Origin: a virus | Reading direction: 5' to 3' (one strand) | Virus record (IMG/VR): IMGVR_UViG_3300005253_000074 | Location: 1 to 21,831 of that record | DNA length: 21,831 bases | Shown here: one piece after another, positions 5,795 to 12,604 of the stretch | How positions within the stretch are numbered: position 1 is the first letter of the stretch | Layout of the letters: the number at the start of each line of letters is the position of its first letter | The notes under the pieces: generated by a model | Databases searched by the model: none | Told to the model about the DNA's origin: nothing | What the model saw: the letters and a program-made list of their open reading frames with translations, nothing else | Program-made: the position numbers and the translations under genes

Positions 5795-5983
5795 TCACGG
5801 TTTACTTTCCTTCAGTACTGGTCTGGCCAGGTCAACCTCAATCGTCCCATCTACGACCCACCCTAAAACCAATCTAACGAGCTCCGGCGCTTTCAGTCCT
5901 TGCTTTTCCGCAGTCGTCTTGAGCGCCTCTTTCATTCCTACTGGTAATCTTATCATATAAACTTCCATTGGGTCTTCTTTCAT
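5795..5983 (-). CDS. CopG/Arc-like ribbon-helix-helix repressor
   Basis: The protein has 62 aa from the ATG at 5983, which has AGGAG 8 nt upstream. Residues 7-13 (EVYMIRL) form the DNA-contacting strand, followed by PVGMKEALKTTAEKQG as the first helix and KAPELVRLVLGWVV as the second, the classic RHH order of CopG, Arc and similar dimeric repressors. It is the first gene of the minus operon, directly after the promoter at 6025-6053. The spacer of that promoter contains an 11-bp palindrome that would suit an RHH dimer. Placed before a putative rep gene and an antisense RNA, it most likely represses its own promoter and so sets copy number. An antitoxin is the alternative, but the next gene does not look like a toxin. 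Confidence 0.8.
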   Translation of the reverse strand: MKEDPMEVYMIRLPVGMKEALKTTAEKQGLKAPELVRLVLGWVVDGTIEVDLARPVLKESKP

Positions 5984-6024
5984 CGTTGCTTCTCCTAAGT
6001 GCAATAGTTAGTTACTTGAATGAT

Positions 6025-6053
6025 AGTATACACTCGTAGTGGAGTAATAGCAA
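6025..6053 (-). promoter_or_regulatory. Promoter of the minus-strand (replication) operon
   Basis: Read on the minus strand, TTGCTA (6053-6048) and TATACT (6030-6025) are 17 bp apart. The predicted start near 6018 gives a short leader to the CopG-like gene at 5983. Confidence 0.7.
6031..6041. promoter_or_regulatory. Candidate operator: CACT-CGT-AGTG palindrome
   Basis: This perfect 4-bp inverted repeat with a 3-bp centre lies between the -10 and -35 of the minus promoter. RHH repressors such as CopG bind short pseudo-symmetric sites in their own promoters, so it is a candidate autoregulatory site. Confidence 0.4.
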
Positions 6054-6082
6054 GTGCTTTGCGTGAATTTAGCGTAAGGATC

Positions 6083-6112
6083 ACCCTACGTTTACCCTAC
6101 GACCACCCTCCG
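6083..6112 (+). repeat. Three 11-bp-phased iteron-like repeats (candidate origin)
   Basis: ACCCTACG starts at 6083 and 6094, and ACCCTCCG at 6105, so the copies recur every 11 bp, on one face of the helix. They lie between the divergent promoters in the only gene-free stretch of this size (6005-6222). That is where a replication origin bound by the nearby Rep, or an operator array, would be expected. No AT-rich 13-mer array or DnaA box is evident to the eye. Confidence 0.5.
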
Positions 6113-6156
6113 CACGAGTGGCTGAACACTTCTTCTGTCAACCGTATTGCTTGACG

Positions 6157-6185
6157 TTGACAAACAGTGTAACTCGAATTATACT
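6157..6185 (+). promoter_or_regulatory. Near-consensus sigma70 promoter of the structural operon
   Basis: Consensus TTGACA (6157-6162) and TATACT (6180-6185) are separated by 17 bp. Transcription would start near 6192 and read the scaffold gene first. No equally strong promoter is seen downstream, so this one may serve the whole 16-kb morphogenesis block. Confidence 0.85.
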
Positions 6186-6222
6186 ATACATAAGAATTAT
6201 TATAGGAGAGGATGGTGTCGGG

Positions 6223-6723
6223 ATGGCTGAATTAAAGGATATGACTCCAGAGGAGTTGGTTAAAGAAATAGAAGGTGCTCGCGAGCAAATAAAGAGGGTT
6301 AACTCCGAAAGTGCCGGAAGGCGCAAGCAGTTGGAGGCTTTTGAAAAGGAAAAGACAGACGACCTGTCCGCATCCGAGAAGCTCCAGGCTGAGATGAAAA
6401 CCCTTAAGACCGATCACCTGGCCCTGCAAGCCAGTCTAAGCGCGGAGAGAGTCCGTACTGCGATACTTGCAAAGGCAACTGAATTGGGTTTTGCCACTCC
6501 AGGAGATGCTTACTCATTGATCGACCTGTCACAGGTTGAGACAACCGATGGCGAGGTTTCTGGCTTTGGAGAGTCGTTAGAGGCCCTGGCTAAATCAGGC
6601 CGGCTGACAATGACCGATGAAGATCAAAGGCAGAGCGATGGTCTGGGTACACCGCCGAGTAGTAAAGGTAAAAAACCCGTTAAGCAGGACGTAAAACAAG
6701 CTACACCTAATCTTAGGATTTAA
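6223..6723 (+). CDS. Capsid scaffold protein
   Basis: The protein has 166 aa from the ATG at 6223, with AGGAGAGG 11 nt upstream. A longer open frame reaches back to 6118, but that would include the promoter. Residues about 5-95 are a charged coiled coil rich in Glu, Lys and Leu, followed by a short Gly/Ser region and a basic C-terminus, the usual build of a phage scaffold (GP20-like), whose basic tail contacts the capsid protein. It precedes the decoration and major capsid genes. No capsid maturation protease is seen nearby. Confidence 0.75.
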   Translation: MAELKDMTPEELVKEIEGAREQIKRVNSESAGRRKQLEAFEKEKTDDLSASEKLQAEMKTLKTDHLALQASLSAERVRTAILAKATELGFATPGDAYSLIDLSQVETTDGEVSGFGESLEALAKSGRLTMTDEDQRQSDGLGTPPSSKGKKPVKQDVKQATPNLRI

Positions 6724-6738
6724 TCAAGGAGTTTTATA

Positions 6739-7170
6739 ATGGCAAACATTGCATTAACTGCTGCTCAAATCGGAGCAATAGACCCCAAGAAAGCTACAAT
6801 CAAATCTTATCTTGCGGGGAGTACGATCACCAAGGGACAGCCTGTATCTCAAGAAACTGATGGAACTGTTGATCCTTCCGACGCTTCTACTGGAGGCGTT
6901 TATCTCTTTGAGCAGTTTAGAGGTATTGCTCTCAGCGGCGGCGGCGCGGGCCAGGCCATTGACGTTCTTGAGGACGGCGAGCTTTACGGCTTTACCGTCT
7001 CTGGTAAAAACTGCGGTGATTTACTGTATGTATCTAACGACGTTGGTCGAATTGCAGATGCGGCTGGAGATGAGACCGTATATGTAGGGAGAGTTACTGC
7101 CCTGACCGATGGAAGCGCTACGAAAGTGGCACGTATTCAAGTTATCTACTCTGAAGCAAAAGCTACTTAA
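6739..7170 (+). CDS. Capsid decoration (head-stabilising) protein, DUF2190-like
   Basis: The protein has 143 aa. It is rich in small residues and predicted beta structure, with a pattern of short strands around GQAIDVLEDGELYGFTVSG and GDLLYVSNDVGRI that is typical of the DUF2190-type trimeric decoration proteins which bind the outside of HK97-fold shells. It sits directly upstream of the major capsid gene, the usual place. Its translation leader (AAGGAG then TTTTATAATGGCA) is identical over 19 nt to that of the capsid gene, which would suit two proteins needed in similar, high amounts. Confidence 0.7.
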   Translation: MANIALTAAQIGAIDPKKATIKSYLAGSTITKGQPVSQETDGTVDPSDASTGGVYLFEQFRGIALSGGGAGQAIDVLEDGELYGFTVSGKNCGDLLYVSNDVGRIADAAGDETVYVGRVTALTDGSATKVARIQVIYSEAKAT

Positions 7171-7181
7171 GGAGTTTTATA

Positions 7182-8279
7182 ATGGCAGGTATTTTTGGAC
7201 ACTTAAATGTATCAGACCAGGATTACGTATTTAATTCCACTGTTGGTCAGCGCGTTATCTATGAGGCCGCTGCGAACTATGTGAACCTTGCCAGCACGGA
7301 ACTAACACGACTCCTGTCTATATTTGTTGCCCGTTCTACATCGGAGCATACACTCCGTTACAAATTGCCGGGCAACGGTTATCTTCAACGAAGGGGGCCT
7401 GATGGGCGCTATGGTTCAGTCAAAGCCTCCGGCCAGTGGGACGTTGCCTTTCCGTTGGAAGATTTCGGCGCTATGATTGCCGGCAACGATGTTGATATGG
7501 CCTATATGACAGTAGATGAACTTGATCGCCACATTGACACCGTAATCGCCCAAAACGTCAACACCTCGCGCTACGAAGTGCTTACGGCATTGATGAGCCG
7601 CTCTAACGGAACCTTCATCGATGATAAGCAAGGGAGTTTAACGATCCGATCCCTCGCCAATACCGATGGAACGCTGTACCCTCCGGTTATCGGCAGTATG
7701 ACCGACGCCGATGATGAGCACTATCTGGAACTTGGGGACGTTGCAACTGCGATTGACGATACTCATGATCCCTGGACCGGTGTAAATACTAACACCGTCA
7801 ATATCGTGGCTGAGCTGGAAGAGCACTTCGGTATTCAGGCTGGCTCCGCCGAGATCGTCAGTTTTATCAATCAGGCTGAAGTCCCCGAAGTTGTTGCCCT
7901 GACTGACTTCGAGCCAGTTGACATTCGACAAATTCGGGAAGGCGCACAGACAGCCTCCCCAGTGCAGGTTCCGACCGATCTGCCCGGTGTAGTTATTGGG
8001 CGTCACAGAGCAGGAGCCTGGATTGTGCGTTGGGATCAAATTCCGGCCACCTATATCTTGAGCTTAACTACCGCTGTCGAAGCCCCGCTGTACAAGCGCG
8101 TTGATCCTGCGGCAACCGGTCTGGGCACCGACTTACAGATGGTGGCAAAGGATGAGGAGTTTCCATTTAATGATACCATCTGGCGACACCGGTTTGGATA
8201 TGGCGTCGGCAATCGTCTCAATGGTATTTGTGTAGAATGTGCAGCCGGCGGAAGCTACACCGACCCAACGATAACCTAA
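7182..8279 (+). CDS. Major capsid protein, HK97 fold
   Basis: The protein has 365 aa. An N-terminal helical segment leads into a long region with FPLEDFGAMIAGNDVDMAYMTVDELDRHIDTVIAQN (about 90-125), which reads like the E-loop to spine-helix transition of HK97-type capsid proteins. The C-terminal third (VIGRHRAGAWIVRWDQIPATYIL and NDTIWRHRFGYGVGNRLNGI) resembles the A-domain end, where related proteins keep an aromatic/Arg-rich strand. Length, order after scaffold and decoration genes and the strong AAGGAG site support the call. No prohead protease or obvious N-terminal propeptide is seen, so the shell may mature without cleavage. Confidence 0.8.
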   Translation: MAGIFGHLNVSDQDYVFNSTVGQRVIYEAAANYVNLASTELTRLLSIFVARSTSEHTLRYKLPGNGYLQRRGPDGRYGSVKASGQWDVAFPLEDFGAMIAGNDVDMAYMTVDELDRHIDTVIAQNVNTSRYEVLTALMSRSNGTFIDDKQGSLTIRSLANTDGTLYPPVIGSMTDADDEHYLELGDVATAIDDTHDPWTGVNTNTVNIVAELEEHFGIQAGSAEIVSFINQAEVPEVVALTDFEPVDIRQIREGAQTASPVQVPTDLPGVVIGRHRAGAWIVRWDQIPATYILSLTTAVEAPLYKRVDPAATGLGTDLQMVAKDEEFPFNDTIWRHRFGYGVGNRLNGICVECAAGGSYTDPTIT

Positions 8280-8292
8280 CAGGAGAAGTTTT

Positions 8293-8496
8293 ATGGCAAC
8301 GCAAAAAGCGATGAAGTTGAAAGACGATGCTCATCGCAAGTTGCTGGAGGAAGGTATTTCTAAGCTCCTCATCCAGCAAGAGCAAATCTTCGATCTTTTG
8401 AGAACTGTGGCGATGACTGTAGAGAAGCCAGTTCCAGCGAATTCAAAGGGGGTTAAACGTGAACGACCTACGAAACAAGTTTCAAAGCGCGAGTAA
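8293..8496 (+). CDS. Hypothetical 67-aa basic protein in the head module
   Basis: No family is recognised. It is a short, lysine-rich protein with a central amphipathic helix (HRKLLEEGISKLLIQQEQIFDLLRTVAMTV) and a basic tail. AGGAG lies 8 nt before the ATG. The last 38 nt overlap the next gene, whose GGGG ribosome site lies inside this one, which suggests coupled translation. A small capsid accessory or chaperone is possible from position. Confidence 0.6.
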   Translation: MATQKAMKLKDDAHRKLLEEGISKLLIQQEQIFDLLRTVAMTVEKPVPANSKGVKRERPTKQVSKRE

Positions 8497-9655
8497 GTAT
8501 TGGTATGTTGTAGCACTTGTTGCAATACTGCTTGTTGTTGGCTCGACGGTAAATGTTTATGGTGACGGTTTGTATGTGCGGTGGCAACGCTTTGGAGCTA
8601 TTCTCGTTAACGAATTACTTGTTACGAATAACACTGCTCTGGGCAACTCAGCCAACGATACGCTCACTGTCAAGGGAGATGTAGTCTTTACTGGTATTCC
8701 TGACACAGACACCACTTCATACAATGAGTGGTTCTTAATTGAAGGGGATATGACCGGGACTGGCGGCAAGGATCGAAACTTTGGCCTTGTCATTGAGATG
8801 ACTCGCCCTTCTGGCCAGGAGATTACTACCGGAGATCACTTAGAAGCTGCTCTAAAGATCGCTATTGACACTGAGGCTGTTACTACTACTCTCGGTACTA
8901 CAATGAGAGCCATTGACGCAGAGGCGAAGGCAGATAATCCTGGTGGAACTGTTAGCAATTTAATCGGCGCAAGCATTACCGCAAAGAGTGACACTTCGGC
9001 AGGCACTGTACACAATATGACCGCACTGACTCTGCGAAGTCAGAATAACGCTGCGGTAACTGGTACTCTTATGATTGCTGACTTTGCCTTAGATCGTCAA
9101 GCTGCAACCGTACCGACTGCTGCTTATGGCCTTCAGATAAGAAACTCCAGTTCTACCGGAGCGGGGGCCGATGCTGCAATTTACGTCAAGAGTGATTACT
9201 CTGGTTCGGCTACTACGGACCGTTGGACTTATGGTCTGGACTTGTCTGGTTCAGTTGTTACTACGGCGGACATTCGCCTGAGTAATGGGGAGACCGTTTC
9301 TAATGTAACTGACACTGCTGTACAGATTTCCGGTTTCCTGGCCCTGGAAGAGGCTGCCACGCAGGATTTAACGACTAACGGCTGGACACTCACGGCCACT
9401 ACCAGTTATCAGCCTGTCACTGTAGCCGGCTCAGCGCATACCACTTCGGGTTCGGGCACGGCTATTGCCGATGGCCCTGTAGCCGGTGCGCTATTGGTTC
9501 TTTGCAACGAAGATGCGACGTATAACGTTATTGTGAAGGACGGGGCAAATACAAAGATCGGTGGCGATATTACGCTAACTGCCGGCCAGGATGACTGCCT
9601 GACCATGCTCTGGAATGGGGCGGACTGGGTTGGGCTTTCAGATATGGACAATTAA
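8459..9655 (+). CDS. Signal-anchored beta-rich virion or fibre-like protein
   Basis: The protein has 398 aa from a GTG at 8459, with GGGGG about 6 nt upstream. Residues about 14-35 (WYVVALVAILLVVG to NVYG) form a signal peptide or membrane anchor with a possible cleavage site after VYG, which is unusual in a head-gene cluster. The rest is Thr/Ser/Gly/Ala-rich predicted beta structure with weak internal repetition. The last about 90 residues look like the terminal domain of tail-fibre proteins (TLTAGQDDCLTMLWNGADWVGLS). It could be a capsid fibre or spike, or a surface protein displayed on the host. Function is not certain. Confidence 0.6.
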   Translation: MNDLRNKFQSASKYWYVVALVAILLVVGSTVNVYGDGLYVRWQRFGAILVNELLVTNNTALGNSANDTLTVKGDVVFTGIPDTDTTSYNEWFLIEGDMTGTGGKDRNFGLVIEMTRPSGQEITTGDHLEAALKIAIDTEAVTTTLGTTMRAIDAEAKADNPGGTVSNLIGASITAKSDTSAGTVHNMTALTLRSQNNAAVTGTLMIADFALDRQAATVPTAAYGLQIRNSSSTGAGADAAIYVKSDYSGSATTDRWTYGLDLSGSVVTTADIRLSNGETVSNVTDTAVQISGFLALEEAATQDLTTNGWTLTATTSYQPVTVAGSAHTTSGSGTAIADGPVAGALLVLCNEDATYNVIVKDGANTKIGGDITLTAGQDDCLTMLWNGADWVGLSDMDN

Positions 9656-9679
9656 CCAGGCCGCGGAATATTCGTTTCT

Positions 9680-9734
9680 CAGGCGCTTTGTCGGGCAACC
9701 GTAGTATTTTATCTGGTTCGCCCCAAAGCGCCTG
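9680..9734 (+). other. Long interrupted hairpin in the 116-bp gap after the beta-rich gene
   Basis: CAGGCGCTTTG (9680-9690) pairs perfectly with CAAAGCGCCTG (9724-9734). Inside it GGGC (9693-9696) pairs with GCCC (9720-9723), and AACC (9697-9700) with GGTT (9715-9718), giving 19 bp with two small bulges and a 14-nt loop. No U-tract follows, so it is not a standard terminator. It may be a processing site, an attenuator or an RNA stability element between head and connector genes. Confidence 0.65.
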
Positions 9735-9771
9735 GGGACGTTGTTCTGAAGGGGTTAAGGAGGGCTAGATT

Positions 9772-10230
9772 ATGACCGTAACGCGCGCAAATGTTGAGAA
9801 TGTCTCCATTCACCGGACCGGGCCACTAATGGCCAAAGCAGGCATGGATGGAACGACAGTTGACGGGACTAACGCAGACCTTGCCAGTCCTATTGCCTGG
9901 GCTTTAAGACAAGCGGGCTATTCCGTAGCCGATATCACCAATCCAACTACATCTGAAGTTGCTTCTGCATCTGATGATGTGGACGAAGTGCTAGACTTAA
10001 CCGAACTTCGTGTTTTGGAAGATATAATGGGTAGCCTTGACGATGTTGACGTAACTGTAGGCCCCCGAAAAGAGGCACTTTCCCAATTAGCCACCCAGGT
10101 ACAAAAACGAATAAAGTCTGTTCAGGACAGGGTAGAGAAGACTTACGGTTTTGGAGCGGCTGCACTAGAGACCGGAACTATCACTTATCAGTTCGCCGAA
10201 CACTTCAGTGGCAGCGAGAATGATGAATAA
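9772..10230 (+). CDS. Head-tail connector (adaptor) protein
   Basis: The protein has 152 aa with ribosome site AAGGAGG. The C-terminal half (about 78-130) is strongly helical, and the N-terminal part is mixed and acidic. I do not recognise a specific motif. The assignment as adaptor or first connector comes from position: after the head genes and immediately before the stopper, neck and tail-completion genes, as in HK97/SPP1-like viruses. A head-assembly protein of other kind is possible. Confidence 0.5.
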   Translation: MTVTRANVENVSIHRTGPLMAKAGMDGTTVDGTNADLASPIAWALRQAGYSVADITNPTTSEVASASDDVDEVLDLTELRVLEDIMGSLDDVDVTVGPRKEALSQLATQVQKRIKSVQDRVEKTYGFGAAALETGTITYQFAEHFSGSENDE

Positions 10231-10257
10231 ACATAGTGATTATGGTGGCGGAGGTGT

Positions 10258-10569
10258 ATAATCGAAAACTTCCTGACAGAAACTTGCACTCATAAAAATA
10301 ACCCTTCAGGAGCCTCTCTTGTTACTGTGGCTACAGGCATAGCTTGCACTCCCATAGACGATATGGACCGGGACTGGAAACAGTCTTATCCCATTGAAAA
10401 ACAATTCCTCTTGCGTCAATCTTTTACCAAATATACTGCCTTTGCAGCCGGGGACTATCTGGTAGCGGGTGGTATAACTTACGCTGTCAGGGCCATTCAT
10501 CCCTATGCCGCTCAGGGTGGTCTGGACGCATTTACTCATTTGGAGCTAGAGGAGCAATCGGGATCATGA
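10258..10569 (+). CDS. Head-tail stopper protein; start codon appears to be ATA or ATC
   Basis: The frame is open from 10240 to 10569. Homologous stoppers commonly begin with MIExFL and then a TCT strand; here the matching residues IIENFLTETCTH start at ATA (10258), with GGAGG at 10250-10254. The next codon ATC (10261) has the better 6-nt spacing. No ATG, GTG or TTG exists in frame before GTG 10327, which would remove 23 conserved-looking residues and has its nearest AGGAG 14 nt away. The body (WKQSYPIEKQFLLRQSFT, then GDYLVAGGITYAVRAIHPYA) is a small beta barrel, as in HK97 gp7/SPP1 gp16-type stoppers. The stop overlaps the next ATG as ATGA. Confidence 0.65.
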   Translation: MIENFLTETCTHKNNPSGASLVTVATGIACTPIDDMDRDWKQSYPIEKQFLLRQSFTKYTAFAAGDYLVAGGITYAVRAIHPYAAQGGLDAFTHLELEEQSGS

Positions 10570-10862
10570 CAGTTAAAATTATTGGAGCAAGGCAGCTACA
10601 GCGGGCTTTAGCCGAAGTACTCCAGAACATCGGAGACGTGTCTTTGGTTACTTCCAGGCTGGTTATAGACATGACGAAGTATGCTCATATCGCTACCGGC
10701 TTTTTGAGAGGCTCCATTTATCACAAGGACAACATTGCCGGTGCCAAGGCTCCCTATGCCGGCTTCGAGGCCGATAGAGGTGGATTGCATGATTATGCGC
10801 AGCGAGCTATTAACGTTTTTCCGGTTGAGAATTATTTTGACGAAATAGTGAGGCCGTTCTGA
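10566..10862 (+). CDS. HK97 gp10-like neck/tail completion protein
   Basis: The protein has 98 aa. The motif ATGFLRGSI (about 43-51), preceded by a helix and followed by APYAGFEADRGG, is the hallmark of HK97 gp10-family neck proteins (TGxLRxSI, then APYAxxxE). It overlaps the stopper gene by ATGA and is followed after 1 nt by the tail terminator, the standard order. It is somewhat shorter than most family members (120-150 aa), as it lacks part of the N-terminal helix. Confidence 0.75.
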   Translation: MTVKIIGARQLQRALAEVLQNIGDVSLVTSRLVIDMTKYAHIATGFLRGSIYHKDNIAGAKAPYAGFEADRGGLHDYAQRAINVFPVENYFDEIVRPF

Positions 10863-10863
10863 G

Positions 10864-11265
10864 ATGACAAGACGAATTATAAGAGAAGCGCTGGTAACTA
10901 TATTTACTGCTGAGGGCTCGTTTAATCAGGTGTTAGGCTATGCTCCAGTTTCTGTAGATGGTATGGATAAGGTGCTCTCTATTTTCAGCGATAAAACGCA
11001 CCACAAGCAGGAGAGCCTGCATCTGGAGCATAACTTCTATAGTTTCTCTCTGGACGTACTTGTTAAACGGTCTGGGGGCGAAACGGCGGAAGACACTCTG
11101 GACGATCTGCACGAGGTGGTCAGGGATGTCATTGGCGATAATCAGGGCAATGCCATTTGGGAGTATCTTTCCCTGGAAGACCCATCGGACGCATATTTTG
11201 CAGAGATTAGTGGCGTTGCCTATCGAGTAGAGAAACACTTATTATTTATTAAAGAAAATGCATAA
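10864..11265 (+). CDS. Tail terminator / tail completion protein
   Basis: The protein has 133 aa. It shows the usual plan of this family: an N-terminal helix (RRIIREALVTIF), a four-stranded sheet with a central charged helix (DTLDDLHEVVRDVIGD) and a C-terminal strand (YRVEKHLLFI). Its role is to cap the tail tube and dock it to the neck. The ATG follows the gp10-like stop after 1 nt, and the tail tube gene follows with AAGGAG spacing. The call is by structure pattern and order, not by a specific motif. Confidence 0.65.
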   Translation: MTRRIIREALVTIFTAEGSFNQVLGYAPVSVDGMDKVLSIFSDKTHHKQESLHLEHNFYSFSLDVLVKRSGGETAEDTLDDLHEVVRDVIGDNQGNAIWEYLSLEDPSDAYFAEISGVAYRVEKHLLFIKENA

Positions 11266-11275
11266 GGAGTAGATT

Positions 11276-12268
11276 ATGACCGCTGTAAGTAGACGCGGAG
11301 TTTATTATGGTAAACAAGGTGCTGTTGGAAGTTCTGTAGTTGTAGATACCAATATTCGAGCTAATTGCTCACTCAAGCCCACTGCTACCAAGGTGCAGCC
11401 GGAGGAGAATATTGGACAGCATGGCCCAAATCGACACTACATATCTAATATAATGGCAGAAGGCAGTCTAACGATGGACTCTGCTGTTTATGAGCAAATT
11501 CTCATTCCGCTTTGGCTGGCAATGGGCTCTGTATCGCCTACAGGCGGGCCAGACTATATCTGGGCTTTTACTCTGCCATTTAGAACGGACGCAATTTCCT
11601 TGATCTCCCCCCTGACTATGGAGTATATCGACTCAGGCCCCTCCAATGGCGGAGGAGATGGCGGCGGTACGTATGTCGTTAGGTTGGTAGATGCTTTTGC
11701 GACGGGCCTGACTATCTCTGGTAACGCTCCAGAGGGCTGGAAGGTGGAAGCGGAGTTATCGGGTCGAGTGATCGACTTGCCAGACTCTCTGAGTGGGAAC
11801 CCCGAACCGGATCAAACTGTTACTCCGATCAAGATGGGAGAGACAACGCTTGCTGTAGATGCTCTCTATGCCAATATCGGAGATACCGCTGTAACGGAGT
11901 TTATCTCATTCACCTGGAAGCTGGAGGACAATTATCATTCGAAACAATTCGCCGGTAGCATGTATCCTAATGGCTGGGGCACTGGCAGATGGAAGACATC
12001 ATTGGAACTTGTATTGGAAGTGTCGGCGGCGGCGGCGCAGGCTTTTGCCGATGCTGTTCTTACTACTTCCCTGTACGCCGTAAGAGTTAAAGGCTATGCG
12101 AGCGCTAGTGATAACTGCAATATTGATGGAATGTACTATGTTGACGGCGTGGATACTCTCGATGACCGGGACGGCAACAATATCATTAAAGTCTCATTAC
12201 TTGGAGTAATTGATACTCTGGGCAATGCCGGTGTAGTAACGGTTATAACCGACGTGGCTGACCTGTAG
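11276..12268 (+). CDS. Major tail tube protein
   Basis: The protein has 330 aa. The N-terminus SRRGVYYGKQGAVGSS and the strands LKPTATKVQPEEN, HYISNIMAEGSLTMD and FISFTWKLEDNYHSKQ are typical of tail tube proteins. The C-terminal part (WKTSLELVLE, then IIKVSLLGVID) fits the tube-fold beta sandwich. It is longer than the simplest tube proteins (150-250 aa), so it may carry an added surface domain. It precedes the G/GT chaperone genes, which is diagnostic of position. Confidence 0.75.
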   Translation: MTAVSRRGVYYGKQGAVGSSVVVDTNIRANCSLKPTATKVQPEENIGQHGPNRHYISNIMAEGSLTMDSAVYEQILIPLWLAMGSVSPTGGPDYIWAFTLPFRTDAISLISPLTMEYIDSGPSNGGGDGGGTYVVRLVDAFATGLTISGNAPEGWKVEAELSGRVIDLPDSLSGNPEPDQTVTPIKMGETTLAVDALYANIGDTAVTEFISFTWKLEDNYHSKQFAGSMYPNGWGTGRWKTSLELVLEVSAAAAQAFADAVLTTSLYAVRVKGYASASDNCNIDGMYYVDGVDTLDDRDGNNIIKVSLLGVIDTLGNAGVVTVITDVADL

Positions 12269-12289
12269 ACTTAGAAAGGGGATACCGAG

Positions 12290-12604
12290 ATGGTAAAATT
12301 CAAAGTTATTAAGTACAAGCATGCCCTTAAAGCTATTGAGATGACGAAAAGGAGTGACGCGGGAGAGGAACTCACGGATGAGAGCCTGCGTTTTATGGTT
12401 GGTCTGGTGAAAGAGTGGGACTTTCTGGACGCTGACACCGATGAGCCTTTACCTGTTGGCACAGAGTCGATGGGAGAAATGTCCATTGAGCAGATGAATG
12501 AAATGACTGAACTATTTAATCTGAAAATGGCCATGAAAACTACTGTCCCAAAAGCGAGCGCCGAGTGCTCACCCTCCTCCTCAACAGAATCAAGTCAGGA
12601 GTAG
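12290..12604 (+). CDS. Tail assembly chaperone G
   Basis: The protein has 104 aa. It is small and acidic, with helices suited to binding the tape measure, followed by a Ser-rich tail. It lies between tube and tape-measure genes, as lambda G does. The slippery heptamer C-CCA-AAA at 12547-12553 is exactly in the frame needed for a -1 shift (codons GTC CCA AAA), so part of the ribosomes should make the longer GT product. Confidence 0.75.
   Translation: MVKFKVIKYKHALKAIEMTKRSDAGEELTDESLRFMVGLVKEWDFLDADTDEPLPVGTESMGEMSIEQMNEMTELFNLKMAMKTTVPKASAECSPSSSTESSQE

Noticed and set aside
5637-5798. GTG start at 5798 extending the putative rep protein by 54 residues, overlapping the CopG-like stop as GTGA
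   Set aside because: Kept only as an alternative. The extension is encoded across a strong antisense promoter and terminator, and ATG 5636 has a better ribosome site.
6118-6222. N-terminal extension of the scaffold frame back to 6118
   Set aside because: It would place coding sequence over the strong promoter at 6157-6185 and upstream of its start site.
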